The translations under genes and the position numbers were made by a program. Shown in pieces: positions 1-9,300 of a stretch of DNA of 64,000 nucleotides. The notes under the pieces were generated by a model. That model did not search any database. It was not told the origin of the DNA and saw nothing but the letters and a program-made list of their open reading frames with translations. This stretch comes from an uncultured Eggerthellaceae bacterium (GTDB taxonomy: Bacteria > Actinomycetota > Coriobacteriia > Coriobacteriales > Eggerthellaceae), in contig CAJURX010000002.1 of assembly GCA_910589125.1 (NCBI GenBank), positions 1 through 64,000 on the forward strand, in the 5' to 3' direction. Position 1 is the stretch's first letter. Every line of letters begins with the position of its first letter.

Positions 1-1759
1 CATAGCAGTACTTCTTGCCAAGGCGCAGGTGCTCGATGAAGTCGCGGATATCCTCGTACTGGTCCCACAGATGCGGGTTGAGCACCTTGCCCAGGTTGAA
101 GCAGAGCTCCATGTCGGACATGCCCTCGCCTTGGGTGACGGCCTTGTTCATGAAGCCCATGGTCACCGGGGAGGAGCCGTAATGGGTCTGGACGACGCCC
201 TCGCGCTCGGCGATCGTGGCCAGGGGAAGGAACACGTCGCAGGTCGCTTGGGCTGAGGGGGTCATGAAGGTGTCGAAGGCGATGACGAACTCCATTGAGC
301 CATTGATGGCCTTCATCCAGCGCTCCGGCTCCGCTGAGGTGCATGAGAGCAGGTTGTTGCCCGCATAGAAGCCCATGCGGATGGGATAGGGATCCTCTGT
401 CTCCATGGCACGCAGCGTGAGATCGGCATGGGAGTTCAAGATCAGGCCGCAATAGGCCGGATACTCCTTCGCGCCGATCATCTTCGCGATCAGCTCCTGC
501 CCCAAGCCCTCTTCGAACCCGAAGCCCGCCTCGTTGAGGCCCATGGTCTTATCGCCGATGCGCTGACCGCCCGGCACGTCGATGTTGCCCGTGATGGCCA
601 TGAGCGCGATCAGGCAGTGGCCGACCTGCATGCCGTTCGCCTTCTGGTCGAGCGCCAAGCCCCATGCGATGGCCGCAGGGGTCGCATTGGCATACATGCG
701 AGCCGACTCGATGATGATCTCCTCAGGGACGCCGGTGATCTCAGCAGCGCGGGACGGCGGCATCTCCTGGGCACGCTCCACCAGCTCGTCGAACCCGTAG
801 GTCCAATACTCGACGAACTCCGCATCGTAGAGCTTCTCGTTGGCGATCACGTTGATCCACGCAAGGGAGAGCGCCGCATCCGTTCCAGGACGGAGCTGCA
901 AGTGGTGGTCAGCGCGCGTGGAGAGCCAGTTCGCACGCGGGTCGACCACGATCAGACGCGTACCGCGGCGCATGAGGTCGATGACCGAGTGCCCAAAGAA
1001 CCCATCCGGATTCGACGGCAGCGGCTCCTTGCCCCATATCACGATGCACTCGGGCACCTCGTACTCAGGATCATCGTAGCGCCCGAGCAGCCCTCCCGCA
1101 TAGTCTATCTCGGGGTATGCCGCCCCGAGCAGATACGAGGAAGCCGCCATGCGGGGCACATAGCACGCATACCCCGATTGCGAATAGCAATAGTTCGGCG
1201 TGCAGAGCATCCGGCTCCCGAACGGCGCCATGGTGCCGCCCTCGCGCCCGGTGCCTGCGAAGCACACGATGGACTCGCGCCCGTACTCCTTCGTGATGCG
1301 ATCGTATTCGCTCTTGATGAGGGCGAATGCCTCATCCCAGCTGATCTCCTCCCACGCATCCGCGTCGCCGCGCTTCTTGGGGTCGCGCTTCATGGGATGC
1401 AAGATGCGGCTCGGGTTGTAGATGTAATCCTTCAAGGTGAGACAGCGAACGCACAAGCGCCCCTGCGTCACCGGGTTGTTCTCATCCCCTTCCACCTTGA
1501 CGAGCTTCCCATCCTCGTCAGTGTAGAGCTTCAAAGAGCACCCGACCGGGTGGCAACCTGGCGGCGACCACGGGCTCGTGCGCGTGACCGTCAGGCCGTC
1601 CTCTTCGAAGCGCCAGGGCTTGTTGAGGTCATTCACGTCCGAGATGGTGCACTCGCTCCGGGCGTTCAATCGCTCTGGGTGCCAGCTGCGCATGGTCGGA
1701 TTGTCATGCCAATCCGAATACTCCTTATCCATCTTCGCTCCCCTCTTTCCTTCGCTCAT
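1..1759 (-). CDS. Molybdopterin-dependent oxidoreductase, catechol-dehydroxylase/transhydroxylase-like (3' end cut by window)
   Basis: Large catalytic subunit of the bis-MGD (DMSO reductase) superfamily; about 586 residues are present and the C-terminal MGD-binding domain lies beyond position 1. The N-terminus has C69-H70-PVG-C74 and then QGRLC with C103, so the Fe-S motif is not the usual C-x2-C-x3-C. A conserved ACYVPR segment offers a probable Cys molybdenum ligand. There is no Tat signal, so it should be cytoplasmic. It is paralogous to the next gene upstream (4417-2138) and starts 23 bp after the ferredoxin gene. The ATG at 1759 has AGAAGGA upstream; an in-frame ATG at 1732 also has a fair ribosome site. 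Family-level similarity is to catechol dehydroxylases, pyrogallol transhydroxylase and acetylene hydratase. The substrate cannot be read from sequence. Confidence 0.85.
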   Translation of the reverse strand, partial: MSEGKRGAKMDKEYSDWHDNPTMRSWHPERLNARSECTISDVNDLNKPWRFEEDGLTVTRTSPWSPPGCHPVGCSLKLYTDEDGKLVKVEGDENNPVTQGRLCVRCLTLKDYIYNPSRILHPMKRDPKKRGDADAWEEISWDEAFALIKSEYDRITKEYGRESIVCFAGTGREGGTMAPFGSRMLCTPNYCYSQSGYACYVPRMAASSYLLGAAYPEIDYAGGLLGRYDDPEYEVPECIVIWGKEPLPSNPDGFFGHSVIDLMRRGTRLIVVDPRANWLSTRADHHLQLRPGTDAALSLAWINVIANEKLYDAEFVEYWTYGFDELVERAQEMPPSRAAEITGVPEEIIIESARMYANATPAAIAWGLALDQKANGMQVGHCLIALMAITGNIDVPGGQRIGDKTMGLNEAGFGFEEGLGQELIAKMIGAKEYPAYCGLILNSHADLTLRAMETEDPYPIRMGFYAGNNLLSCTSAEPERWMKAINGSMEFVIAFDTFMTPSAQATCDVFLPLATIAEREGVVQTHYGSSPVTMGFMNKAVTQGEGMSDMELCFNLGKVLNPHLWDQYEDIRDFIEHLRLGKKYCY

Positions 1760-1782
1760 CTGATTCCTTCTCACTGCATCCA

Positions 1783-2121
1783 TCACGGAAGGTAGACCGC
1801 CACCTTGTCCTTATCCATGGACTCAAGGCATGAGGACACCTCGCTCACCGGAACGACCCGGATCACCGCTGCAAGGCAATGCAATTCGCACAAGGGCTTG
1901 CTCCCCTCCGCTATCCGGTCCTCGCACAGATCGCACAAGCTCGACGGTACGGGTACGAAATCCCATTCCCATTTGCCATTCGAGAACTTCTGGGGTCCTA
2001 CCTCGTTGACCTTGATTCCCCATTCGTCAAGGCGCAGATCGTTCTTCTTTCGACACGACACCTCGCACGAATGGCAACCGGTGCAATAGCCGTAGTCGAT
2101 GAGCATGGCTCGCTTTTCCAT
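1783..2121 (-). CDS. Small 4Fe-4S ferredoxin-type electron-transfer subunit
   Basis: A 112-residue protein with a first cysteine set CTGCHSCEVSC near residues 15-25 and a second CDLC...C...C set near residues 63-83, enough for two [4Fe-4S] clusters. It looks like the first half of a DmsB/PsrB-type subunit (normally about 190 residues with four clusters), shortened to two. It lies between two molybdoenzyme genes with gaps of 16 and 23 bp, so it probably passes electrons to one or both of them in the cytoplasm. No membrane anchor gene of the NrfD/DmsC type is found in this operon. Confidence 0.85.
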   Translation of the reverse strand: MEKRAMLIDYGYCTGCHSCEVSCRKKNDLRLDEWGIKVNEVGPQKFSNGKWEWDFVPVPSSLCDLCEDRIAEGSKPLCELHCLAAVIRVVPVSEVSSCLESMDKDKVAVYLP

Positions 2122-2137
2122 CTAGCACACCTCCCTT

Positions 2138-4417
2138 CTAGGCCTCGAATGCGTCAAGGCTGTCCACCTTGTAGATCTTGCAGATGATGTTCTTGTACGG
2201 AGCGCCATACCCCGTCACGCCCACGCTCTCATGCGGGATGAGGCTGTTGATGTTCGACTTGTAGAGGCCGAACAGGTTAGGTGCCTCGCCGGACTGCTCG
2301 GGATACCACCATGCGTGCTGGGCATGGACGACGCGCGGATCCACCACAGGGCGGATGCATGCCTTCTGGATGCAGCGCCCGAGCGGGTTCTCGATCGCCA
2401 CCCAATCCCCCTCTGCTATCCCATGGGCCGCAGCGGTCTCAGGATGGATCGTGATCAGAGGCCACGGATTCAGCGCGCGCATGGAAGGGATCTGCCGATG
2501 CTCGGAATGGAACATGGAGATGTGACGGCCACCGGTGGTGAGCACGAGCGGGAACTCCTCTTTGACCTCATCGGAGATGGCATCGCTATAGGGGCTCAGC
2601 TCCGGCTCTTTGAAGTACGGTAATGGCTCCTCGCCGAACACCGAATAGACGCTTGCCTTGAGCTCTATCAATCCGGTGGGCGTGTCGAATCCGGGCTTCC
2701 CATCAGCCCGTAGAGCGCCTGTCTCGTACTTGCGATACTCGAAGGGCTGTTGGAACACCACATCATCCTGGAGCTCCTTGAAGCCCCAGTCATAGGCGGT
2801 GTGCAGCTGATCGGTGAAGAACTGCTCCGGCGTCTCCCAAGGCCAGAGCTCCGGGCGCAAGCGCCGTCCCAACTCCAGCATGATCTCTACATCGCTCTTG
2901 CTGTCGAGCGGCTCGACGGCCTTGTTCATCGCGCCCAAGAAATGCGTGTTGCGCCCGAAGTGCGGCATCACGATGCCCTCGTGCTCTACCGACATGGACA
3001 GCGGGAGCACCAGATCGCACAAGCGCATGATGGACGGATTCATGAACACGTCCTGGACCACGTTGAATTCCAACTTGTCCAGCGCCTTCTCCCAGCGCAT
3101 GGGTTGCACGGACATGCATGCGAGCGGATTGGTCCCGAACCAGTAGCTCATCTTGAAGTCAGTGGGCGGCTCGTCCATCTCGAGCCAGTCCAGGGTCACA
3201 TCGGGCAGAGGGCCAGGGCCCGCTGCATCCCAGCAGCTGTAGCGCCCCTGCTGATCCTTGATGCGCTTCGCACGCACCTCATCTGGAACAGAGTTCACGG
3301 TCTCATAGCGCCACTTGCCCGTGAAGCTGGAAGGGCGAGCCAGTGTGATGCCGCCAGGGACATCCATGTATCCCGTGAGCGCGCAGATGGCCAAGAACGT
3401 ATGCCCCGCTTGGACGCCATTGGTCTCCGTGTCGATGGAGAGGCCCCAGAGCGCGGATGAGGGGCTATGCGTCGCGAACGCGCGAGCCGCCTCCCTCAGC
3501 ACATCAGCGTCCACCCAGCAGACCTCCGCTGCACGCTCAGGGCTCCACTCGGCCACGCATGCTGCGAACTCGTCGAAGCCATAGACCCATTTCTCCACGA
3601 ACTCGTGGTCGTACAGGTCCTCCTCGATGATCACGTTGCACATGGCCATGGCCAGCGCAGCATCGGTGCCAGGGCGAAGCTGGAGATGGTATTCCGCATG
3701 CGCGGCTATCCAGGTGAGCTGCGGATCGACCACGATCAGCTTGGAGCCCATCTTCATGAGGTCGATGAGCGCATGCCCGAAGAACCCATCAGGATTCGAA
3801 TACACCGGGTTCTTCCCCCAGACCAGGATGTACTGGGGAAGCTCCCAGCGGGGATCCTCGTAGCGATCCGGGAAGTACGCTGCATAGTCCAGCTCAGGGT
3901 ATCCCGCTCCCAGCTGGAAGTTCGCGATGGTGCAGCGAGGCCCATAGCACGAGCCGCCACTGAGCACCATGCAGTAGTTGGGCGATCCGAAGATGGCATG
4001 GCAGTACGCCGCGGAATACATGGTTATCTCGCGGCCCGTCCCCGTGAAGGTGAGGATGCTCTCAGGCCCCGCCACCTCCCAGAAATGACGCACCTTGGAT
4101 TCGATGAGGTCAAGGGCCTCGTCCCAGCTGATCTGCTCCCACGCATCCTTGCCCCTGTCAGCGCGGTCGCGCTTCATGGGATGCAAGATGCGGTCCGGGT
4201 GATAGAGAGCCTCATCCATCGCTATGCACCGCGGGCACAACCGCCCTTGGGTGATGGGATGCGTCGGATCGCCCTCCACGTTGATGACCTTGTTGTCCTT
4301 CACGGTCACGATGATGCCGCATCCAACGGGATGATCCCCGGGCGGTGACCATACGCAGGTCCTGACCTTATGGACGCCATCGCCCAGATCCTCGACCCAC
4401 TTCGCATTCTCTTCCAT
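2138..4417 (-). CDS. Molybdopterin-dependent oxidoreductase, catechol-dehydroxylase/transhydroxylase-like
   Basis: Complete 759-residue bis-MGD enzyme. The N-terminus carries C21, then H29-PVG-C33, then QGRLC with C61, a non-canonical ligand set for the FS0 [4Fe-4S] cluster. GGSCYGPR around residues 140-150 supplies a probable Cys ligand to Mo. The molybdopterin dinucleotide-binding domain is at the C-terminus (TTGGRHISMFHSEHR onward). There is no Tat or Sec signal, so it should be cytoplasmic. The gene follows the MFS transporter by 18 bp and precedes the ferredoxin by 16 bp. Length and gene company fit molybdenum-dependent catechol dehydroxylases and pyrogallol transhydroxylase/acetylene hydratase relatives. 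The reaction is likely a reductive dehydroxylation or a hydroxyl transfer on an aromatic compound; this is inference. Confidence 0.88.
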   Translation of the reverse strand: MEENAKWVEDLGDGVHKVRTCVWSPPGDHPVGCGIIVTVKDNKVINVEGDPTHPITQGRLCPRCIAMDEALYHPDRILHPMKRDRADRGKDAWEQISWDEALDLIESKVRHFWEVAGPESILTFTGTGREITMYSAAYCHAIFGSPNYCMVLSGGSCYGPRCTIANFQLGAGYPELDYAAYFPDRYEDPRWELPQYILVWGKNPVYSNPDGFFGHALIDLMKMGSKLIVVDPQLTWIAAHAEYHLQLRPGTDAALAMAMCNVIIEEDLYDHEFVEKWVYGFDEFAACVAEWSPERAAEVCWVDADVLREAARAFATHSPSSALWGLSIDTETNGVQAGHTFLAICALTGYMDVPGGITLARPSSFTGKWRYETVNSVPDEVRAKRIKDQQGRYSCWDAAGPGPLPDVTLDWLEMDEPPTDFKMSYWFGTNPLACMSVQPMRWEKALDKLEFNVVQDVFMNPSIMRLCDLVLPLSMSVEHEGIVMPHFGRNTHFLGAMNKAVEPLDSKSDVEIMLELGRRLRPELWPWETPEQFFTDQLHTAYDWGFKELQDDVVFQQPFEYRKYETGALRADGKPGFDTPTGLIELKASVYSVFGEEPLPYFKEPELSPYSDAISDEVKEEFPLVLTTGGRHISMFHSEHRQIPSMRALNPWPLITIHPETAAAHGIAEGDWVAIENPLGRCIQKACIRPVVDPRVVHAQHAWWYPEQSGEAPNLFGLYKSNINSLIPHESVGVTGYGAPYKNIICKIYKVDSLDAFEA

Positions 4418-4435
4418 TGCCTTTCCTTTCGATCG

Positions 4436-5677
4436 TTATGGGAGCTTCTTCCATCCAAGGACCAAGATCACCAAGCCAAGCGCGAATATCGGAGCCATGA
4501 AGAACTGCCCAGCCACAGCGAAGCTCCCATAGGTCGCCACGATGAGCCCCAGCACCCTCGAGCCGAGGAACGATGCGAGCTGCTGGGCGAACAGGACGAC
4601 CGCCGTAGCGCCTGCGATATCAGCAGGATCCTTCACCACCTTCGGTATGGATGCCATCACCATGGTCGGGATGATCCCTCCGGCCAAGGCATTGCAGAGG
4701 ATCACGGGGATGAACGCCTGGACAGTGGTTGCTTGGAACACGAGCCATGCATACACCGTGCCACCTATGCAGCTGATGACCATCAGCTTCTTGTTCGACT
4801 TGATCTTGTCCGAGATCATCCCGCTCAGAGGATTCACCACGCACCCTACGATCGCCATGACCGAGATGATGGTGGACATGACCGGGAGCGTGAGGTCGGT
4901 CTCCTGGGCAGCGTAGGTGGTCAGGAAGTTCGACATCCCCAAGAACGGCACCTCTTCGCAGAAGAAGATGGCCGCCACGAGCAAGACCGCAGGCTGGGTC
5001 AGCACGCGCTTGAGAACGCCCTTCTTCGGAGCAGAGGCACGCGCGCTCCCATCTGCCAGCGCGACCCTCTGCCCATGGTCATCGAAGGTGAACGCCGGCT
5101 CTCGGTACAGCGCCAAGACAGCTACCAGGACGACGGCATCGAACGCGAAGCTGAGCGCCCAGACGTCATGGTAGGACCCCGTTGCCGCATAGATCTGCGA
5201 GAAGAGGTTCGGCCCGATCAAGAATGCTGCGGTCACGTTGATGGCCCATACACCCAACGGAACCCCTCGATGCTCGGGCGCGAACCAAGCAGAGATGGCC
5301 GGCACGGCTGCTGTGGTGACAAGACCGAAGCCGATGCCCTCGATGATCCGGCTCACGATGAACAGTCCGATATCCTGCGCGATGTATCCGAGGGCACCAC
5401 CGATGAGCGCGCAGACGAGGGAGAGCACGAACGTGGCCTTCTTGCCGATCCGGTCGACCACCACCGCTCCGGGCAGCGCCAATATCATGCCCATGATGTA
5501 GAACGTGGCGATGACCCAGCTCATGGCATCCGTATCCACGCTGAACGCTTCCATGATGACCGGAGCCAAGATGGACACCTTGAGCATGTTGAGCGGCATG
5601 CTGATCCCCGTCAGCCAGACGACGATCGTGACCACCCATCCATAGGCGGGTGCCGCGCCCTTCGCCCCTTTCATCAC
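4436..5677 (-). CDS. MFS transporter (probable substrate importer for the molybdoenzyme operon)
   Basis: A 413-residue, very hydrophobic protein with about 12 membrane segments. Motif-A-like loops are visible: DRIGKKATF between TM2 and TM3, and SGMISDKIKSNKK in the second half. It belongs to the major facilitator superfamily and lacks the features of a specific drug-efflux group. It lies 18 bp upstream of a cytoplasmic molybdoenzyme whose substrate must cross the membrane, so uptake of that substrate, or exchange with the product, is the likely role. Its ATG overlaps the stop of the zinc-ribbon gene (ATGA), which suggests translational coupling. Confidence 0.9.
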   Translation of the reverse strand: MMKGAKGAAPAYGWVVTIVVWLTGISMPLNMLKVSILAPVIMEAFSVDTDAMSWVIATFYIMGMILALPGAVVVDRIGKKATFVLSLVCALIGGALGYIAQDIGLFIVSRIIEGIGFGLVTTAAVPAISAWFAPEHRGVPLGVWAINVTAAFLIGPNLFSQIYAATGSYHDVWALSFAFDAVVLVAVLALYREPAFTFDDHGQRVALADGSARASAPKKGVLKRVLTQPAVLLVAAIFFCEEVPFLGMSNFLTTYAAQETDLTLPVMSTIISVMAIVGCVVNPLSGMISDKIKSNKKLMVISCIGGTVYAWLVFQATTVQAFIPVILCNALAGGIIPTMVMASIPKVVKDPADIAGATAVVLFAQQLASFLGSRVLGLIVATYGSFAVAGQFFMAPIFALGLVILVLGWKKLP

Positions 5678-5901
5678 GATCTGCCAGGAGCCGCAGGGGG
5701 CTGGGGAGCACCAGGAGCTTTCGGTGCACCGGGTGCAGCCGGAGCAGAAGGCGGCTTGATGTCAGAGGACCCCTCGAAGTCCTCCGCCGTGGCACCGCAG
5801 AAGGGGCATTCCTTCGGGACGATCCCGAGGACCGCATTTATCTCTTTGCCGCATGATGGGCACGTCACGGACATATTCGCGTCGGCTGGTCTGAAGCACA
5901 T
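5674..5901 (-). CDS. Small zinc-ribbon protein with Pro/Ala/Gly-rich tail
   Basis: A 75-residue protein. Residues about 13-40 hold two CxxC knuckles (CPSCGKE and CPFCGAT) typical of a rubredoxin-like zinc ribbon. The last 30 residues are a repetitive PGAPKAPGAP-type tail. The ATG at 5901 is preceded by GAGAGGAGAT, an excellent ribosome-binding site; a longer reading upstream has no such site. Its stop overlaps the MFS start by 4 bp. It is the first gene of the molybdoenzyme operon. The function is unknown; metal delivery, a rubredoxin-like electron carrier or a regulatory adaptor are possible. Confidence 0.7.
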   Translation of the reverse strand: MCFRPADANMSVTCPSCGKEINAVLGIVPKECPFCGATAEDFEGSSDIKPPSAPAAPGAPKAPGAPQPPAAPGRS

Positions 5902-6043
5902 CTGAAGATCTCCTCTCCCCGAAGAGGGACTTCGAAAGACTTGCCCGTAACGACTTCCCAAGGACCTTCGGACGAGCGCATCCAGATCCTCATGCTGGAT
6001 ATCGGGCGAGGGCGAAGCTGCCCTAAGTCCCCCTACCATCTCA

Positions 6044-6066
6044 TGTCAATTAGAAGTTCATGAACT
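6044..6066 (-). promoter_or_regulatory. Candidate promoter -35 and palindromic operator for the molybdoenzyme operon
   Basis: On the minus strand a perfect TTGACA occupies 6049-6044. The perfect 12-bp palindrome AGTTCATGAACT lies at 6055-6066, five bases upstream of it. The -10 at 17-bp spacing would be TTAGGG, which is poor and fits a promoter that needs an activator. It lies about 140 bp upstream of the first gene of the operon. Confidence 0.45.
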
Positions 6067-6138
6067 GGCATCATCGTAAGAAGAAAGGAGCGGGAACGAA
6101 AGCGAAGATTATCGTGAGCACTGCGCTCAAATGTCATA

Positions 6139-6165
6139 CCGAGCATTCCAAGGAGGAATGCTCGG
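6139..6165. repeat. 11-bp perfect inverted repeat in the 5902-6354 gap
   Basis: The arms CCGAGCATTCC (6139-6149) and GGAATGCTCGG (6155-6165) are separated by five bases, with further ATAC/GTAT pairing just outside. There is no T-tract on either strand. It lies in a 450-bp non-coding gap between the molybdoenzyme operon and the giant surface protein gene. It could be a regulator site or an RNA hairpin. The rest of the gap shows no convincing gene. Confidence 0.5.
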
Positions 6166-6286
6166 CGTATGCCCCTGTGCGCTGTTCTGGTTGATCTCAT
6201 CTGCAACGCGCTCACGGGATGAGGTGATGCGCAGATAGCGCACATCCCTTTGGAGTCCGTCAGGTCGCGCGCCCCTGAAAGCAAGA

Positions 6287-6315
6287 GAGCGGGCAACCTA
6301 TCCGGCTACCCGCTC
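6287..6315 (-). terminator. Probable terminator of the giant metallopeptidase gene
   Basis: GAGCGGG (6287-6293) and CCCGCTC (6309-6315) form a 7-bp GC-rich stem about 40 bp past the stop codon at 6355. On the minus strand it is followed by TCTTGCTTTC, only a weak T-rich stretch. Confidence 0.5.
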
Positions 6316-6354
6316 CCTGACCGAATGCGTCCAAGCGGCCGTGCTGTCGCATCG

Positions 6355-9300
6355 TCACCTGCGGCAGCGTCGACGATATGCCAAGCATGCACCGAGAGCC
6401 GCAAGGCATCCGATGCCCGCCATCAGCAGGAGCATCCCTGGGGCATCATCCCCCGTCTCTGCCAGATGGTCGCCATCCTCCCCGTTCGGGCTGCCAGAGC
6501 CATCCGGCGCACCAGGCGCATCGGGACCAGCGCCCAGGGGCGGGGTGGGCTGCGGCATCGGCTGAGGGTCGCCCGGGGTGGGCGCGGGGTCTCCCGCCGG
6601 CGGGTTGGGAGTCGGATCGGTGTCACCGCCCGTCGGTGGAGCAGGTGGATCGGGTGTGGGATCCGTGCCGTCCGTAGGCGGATTCGGCGCAGGGTCGCCA
6701 CCCTCATCCACCGGCACGATCTCAAGAGCATAGCGCTTCTCCACAGACGGGTCCGCCTTGCTTCGCAGCACGATATCCCAAATCGTGGACTCATCGCCCT
6801 CCCGTGACGGGCTCACGAAGCGAACGAGCCAATGGAACAAGGAGAGTTCGCGCTTGGTGATCTCGCATTCCACGCCCTCCGGCACCTCGATGGCGAAATC
6901 CTCCGCTTTGGTGGGCACCTTCGACCGAGGCACCTCGATCTTGGCGTAGCTGCTCTCGTCCCAGCTGATCGCCTGATCGCCCAGCTCGCTGATCGCAAGG
7001 GAGACGATCTCGAGCAGCGGCTCGTCGGAGTCGGGACCAGGATCTGGAGGGCTTGACTCCTCCCAGCCTGCATAGAGCATCAGATCTCCCGTGCTCCCTT
7101 GAGCGATCTCCGTCACTGGTGCACCAGCAAGCGCTGCGTCCTCGTACCAACCAGTGAACACGAAGCCATCGCGCACCACATCAGCTGTGCCAGGCAGGCG
7201 CACGACGCCCATGTCGACCGTATAGCTGCCAGGTGCCGTGTATCCCGAAGCCCACGCGCCACCGTTCAGGTCGTAGGAGATGCCGTATTCCACAGCCGTC
7301 CACTTCGCGAACAGGTCGATGTTCCCCCGTCTCAGCTCCACGCTCTCGATCGGCTGTCCGTTGAAATCCGCATTGTCGTACCAACCCTCGAAGATGCAAC
7401 CATCGCGCGTGATATCCGTCGCTGTCGGCAGCGCCACCGTGCTACCTTCTTGAACGCCGTCATCGCCGAACTCGTAGACCGTCTGCGGGGTCGTGGCGAA
7501 CGCACCGCCGTTCTCATGGAAGAACAAGATGCAGGCCTCACCAGCCCAGCGAGCGTGCAGGGTGACGTCGCCATAATCGTCAGCACCGATCTCAGTGATC
7601 GGACGGCCTTCGAACGCAGCGCTGTCATACCATCCCGCAAAGTCATGATCCTCCCACGCCATGACATCGGTCGAGGGCAATGTGAGTCCCGTGCCCGTGG
7701 TATAGCTCTCGTAAGGGCTCAGATCGATGCTCTCAGGCGGCACGTTCCCGTTGTGGTCAGAACCCATGTTGTAGACGACCTCATAGGTGATGGGAGTCCA
7801 CTTCGCCCAGAATGCGCGCTCGCCTGTCTCATCCGGTCCGATGGCCTCCACGGAATCACCCGAGCAGTCGGCGTTGTCATACCAACCGCCGAACTCGTAT
7901 CCGCCACGCTCCAGCTCGGGCAGCGTCACCCCAAAGCCGAATTGGTAGCTGAACACATCCTGCTCGCCCACCTTCAGCGTACCTTGATTCTTCTCCAACG
8001 ACACTTCATACAGGATGCTCGTCCATTTGGCCCAAAGCTGCTTGTCCCCGAAATCGGCTTCTGTGATGGCTGTCACCGGAGAGCCGGCATAGGCCGCATT
8101 GTCGAACCAGCCACCGAATGCATAGCCCAGGCGCGTCATGTCATCAGCGGTGGGTAGCGAGACGCGCGTACCTGACTGGTAGGTGAGCGAATCCGACACG
8201 CCTTCAGCGAGCATGCCGCCCATGAGGTCAAGGGTCACGCTGTAGGTATTTGGATCCCACTTGGCCCACAGCTCCTTGTCACCGAAGTCGAACACGCCGA
8301 TGGCGCTGATGGGATCACCCGCGCACGCCTCGTTGTCGAACCAGCCGCCGAACGTATAACCCCCGCGGCTCGGCGCAACGAGCGCGGTGCCGGTACCCGC
8401 CACATACTCCGTGACGTTGTCGGACTCATCGGCGAACTCACCGCCGTTGAGATTCAACTTGACCGCATAGGCGTTAGGGCTCCAGCGCGCGTACAGCGTG
8501 ATGGGCTCGGTCTTGCCCGGATCGATCTGCGTGACGGGTGAGCCGCTGAAATCGTCGCTCTCGTACCAGCCTTCGAATGTATAGCCGTTGCGGATGACAT
8601 CAGAACCTGTCGGGAGCACCAGCGTCTCGCTCTCGTTGTACTCCAAAGGAACCTTGTCGGCCTGGACCCAGCTGCCGCCGTTCGCATCCAGCATCAAGGG
8701 ATGCATGAGCGAATCGGGGTCGCGCTCGTCAACCACGACCTGCTTGGAATAGGACGCGAACGAGTGGTCGGTGGCGGCGATGCGCACCTCGTAGGTGCCG
8801 GGCTTCACCGGCGTAGCGGCAGCCGCCAGAGGCGTCCAAGCGGCTTCAGTCGCGCCAGCCCCATCCGCAGCAACATCGGCGCCATCCTCCGCGCCTTCGT
8901 CAGCCACCGGGCGGTATTCGAGGTCGGACGGCTTGTACACGCCGATGGAGGCGAAATGGATGGCGCCCATGCCGTCCGTGCCCGCACGCACGCCGCGTAC
9001 GCGGTCGGCGCAATCCATTTCAGGACGTGGCGAGACCTCTATCGTCTTCTCGAAGCTGTAGGGCTTGCCCAAGCCAAGGCTGCCAGCATCGCAGTACAGG
9101 CTCACCGAGCGCGTGCCCTTGAACGCCGTCTCGTTATTCTGGAACCTTTCGTACTCGATCTTCTCTGAAAGGTCGATGGTATCGGCGTCGTCGGTGATGC
9201 TGTAAAAAAGCGTAGGACCGGACGAGAAAATCGGATTCTGCCAATCACCCTTCTTATCGCCGTTTGGAAGATCCTTCAGGGCCCGATACGGCAGGTTATG

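Noticed and set aside
428..1795. 455-codon plus-strand frame opposite the left-edge molybdoenzyme
   Set aside because: The minus strand encodes a molybdopterin enzyme across the entire interval; the plus frame resembles no protein family.
4370..5905. 511-codon plus-strand frame opposite the MFS transporter
   Set aside because: The minus-strand frame encodes a clear 12-helix transporter with ribosome site and coupling. The plus frame is a low-complexity His/Arg/Asp-rich shadow.
6033..6296. 87-codon minus-strand frame in the gap before the molybdoenzyme operon
   Set aside because: No ribosome site and no family resemblance. The frame runs over the palindrome and inverted repeat, which are better read as regulatory DNA.
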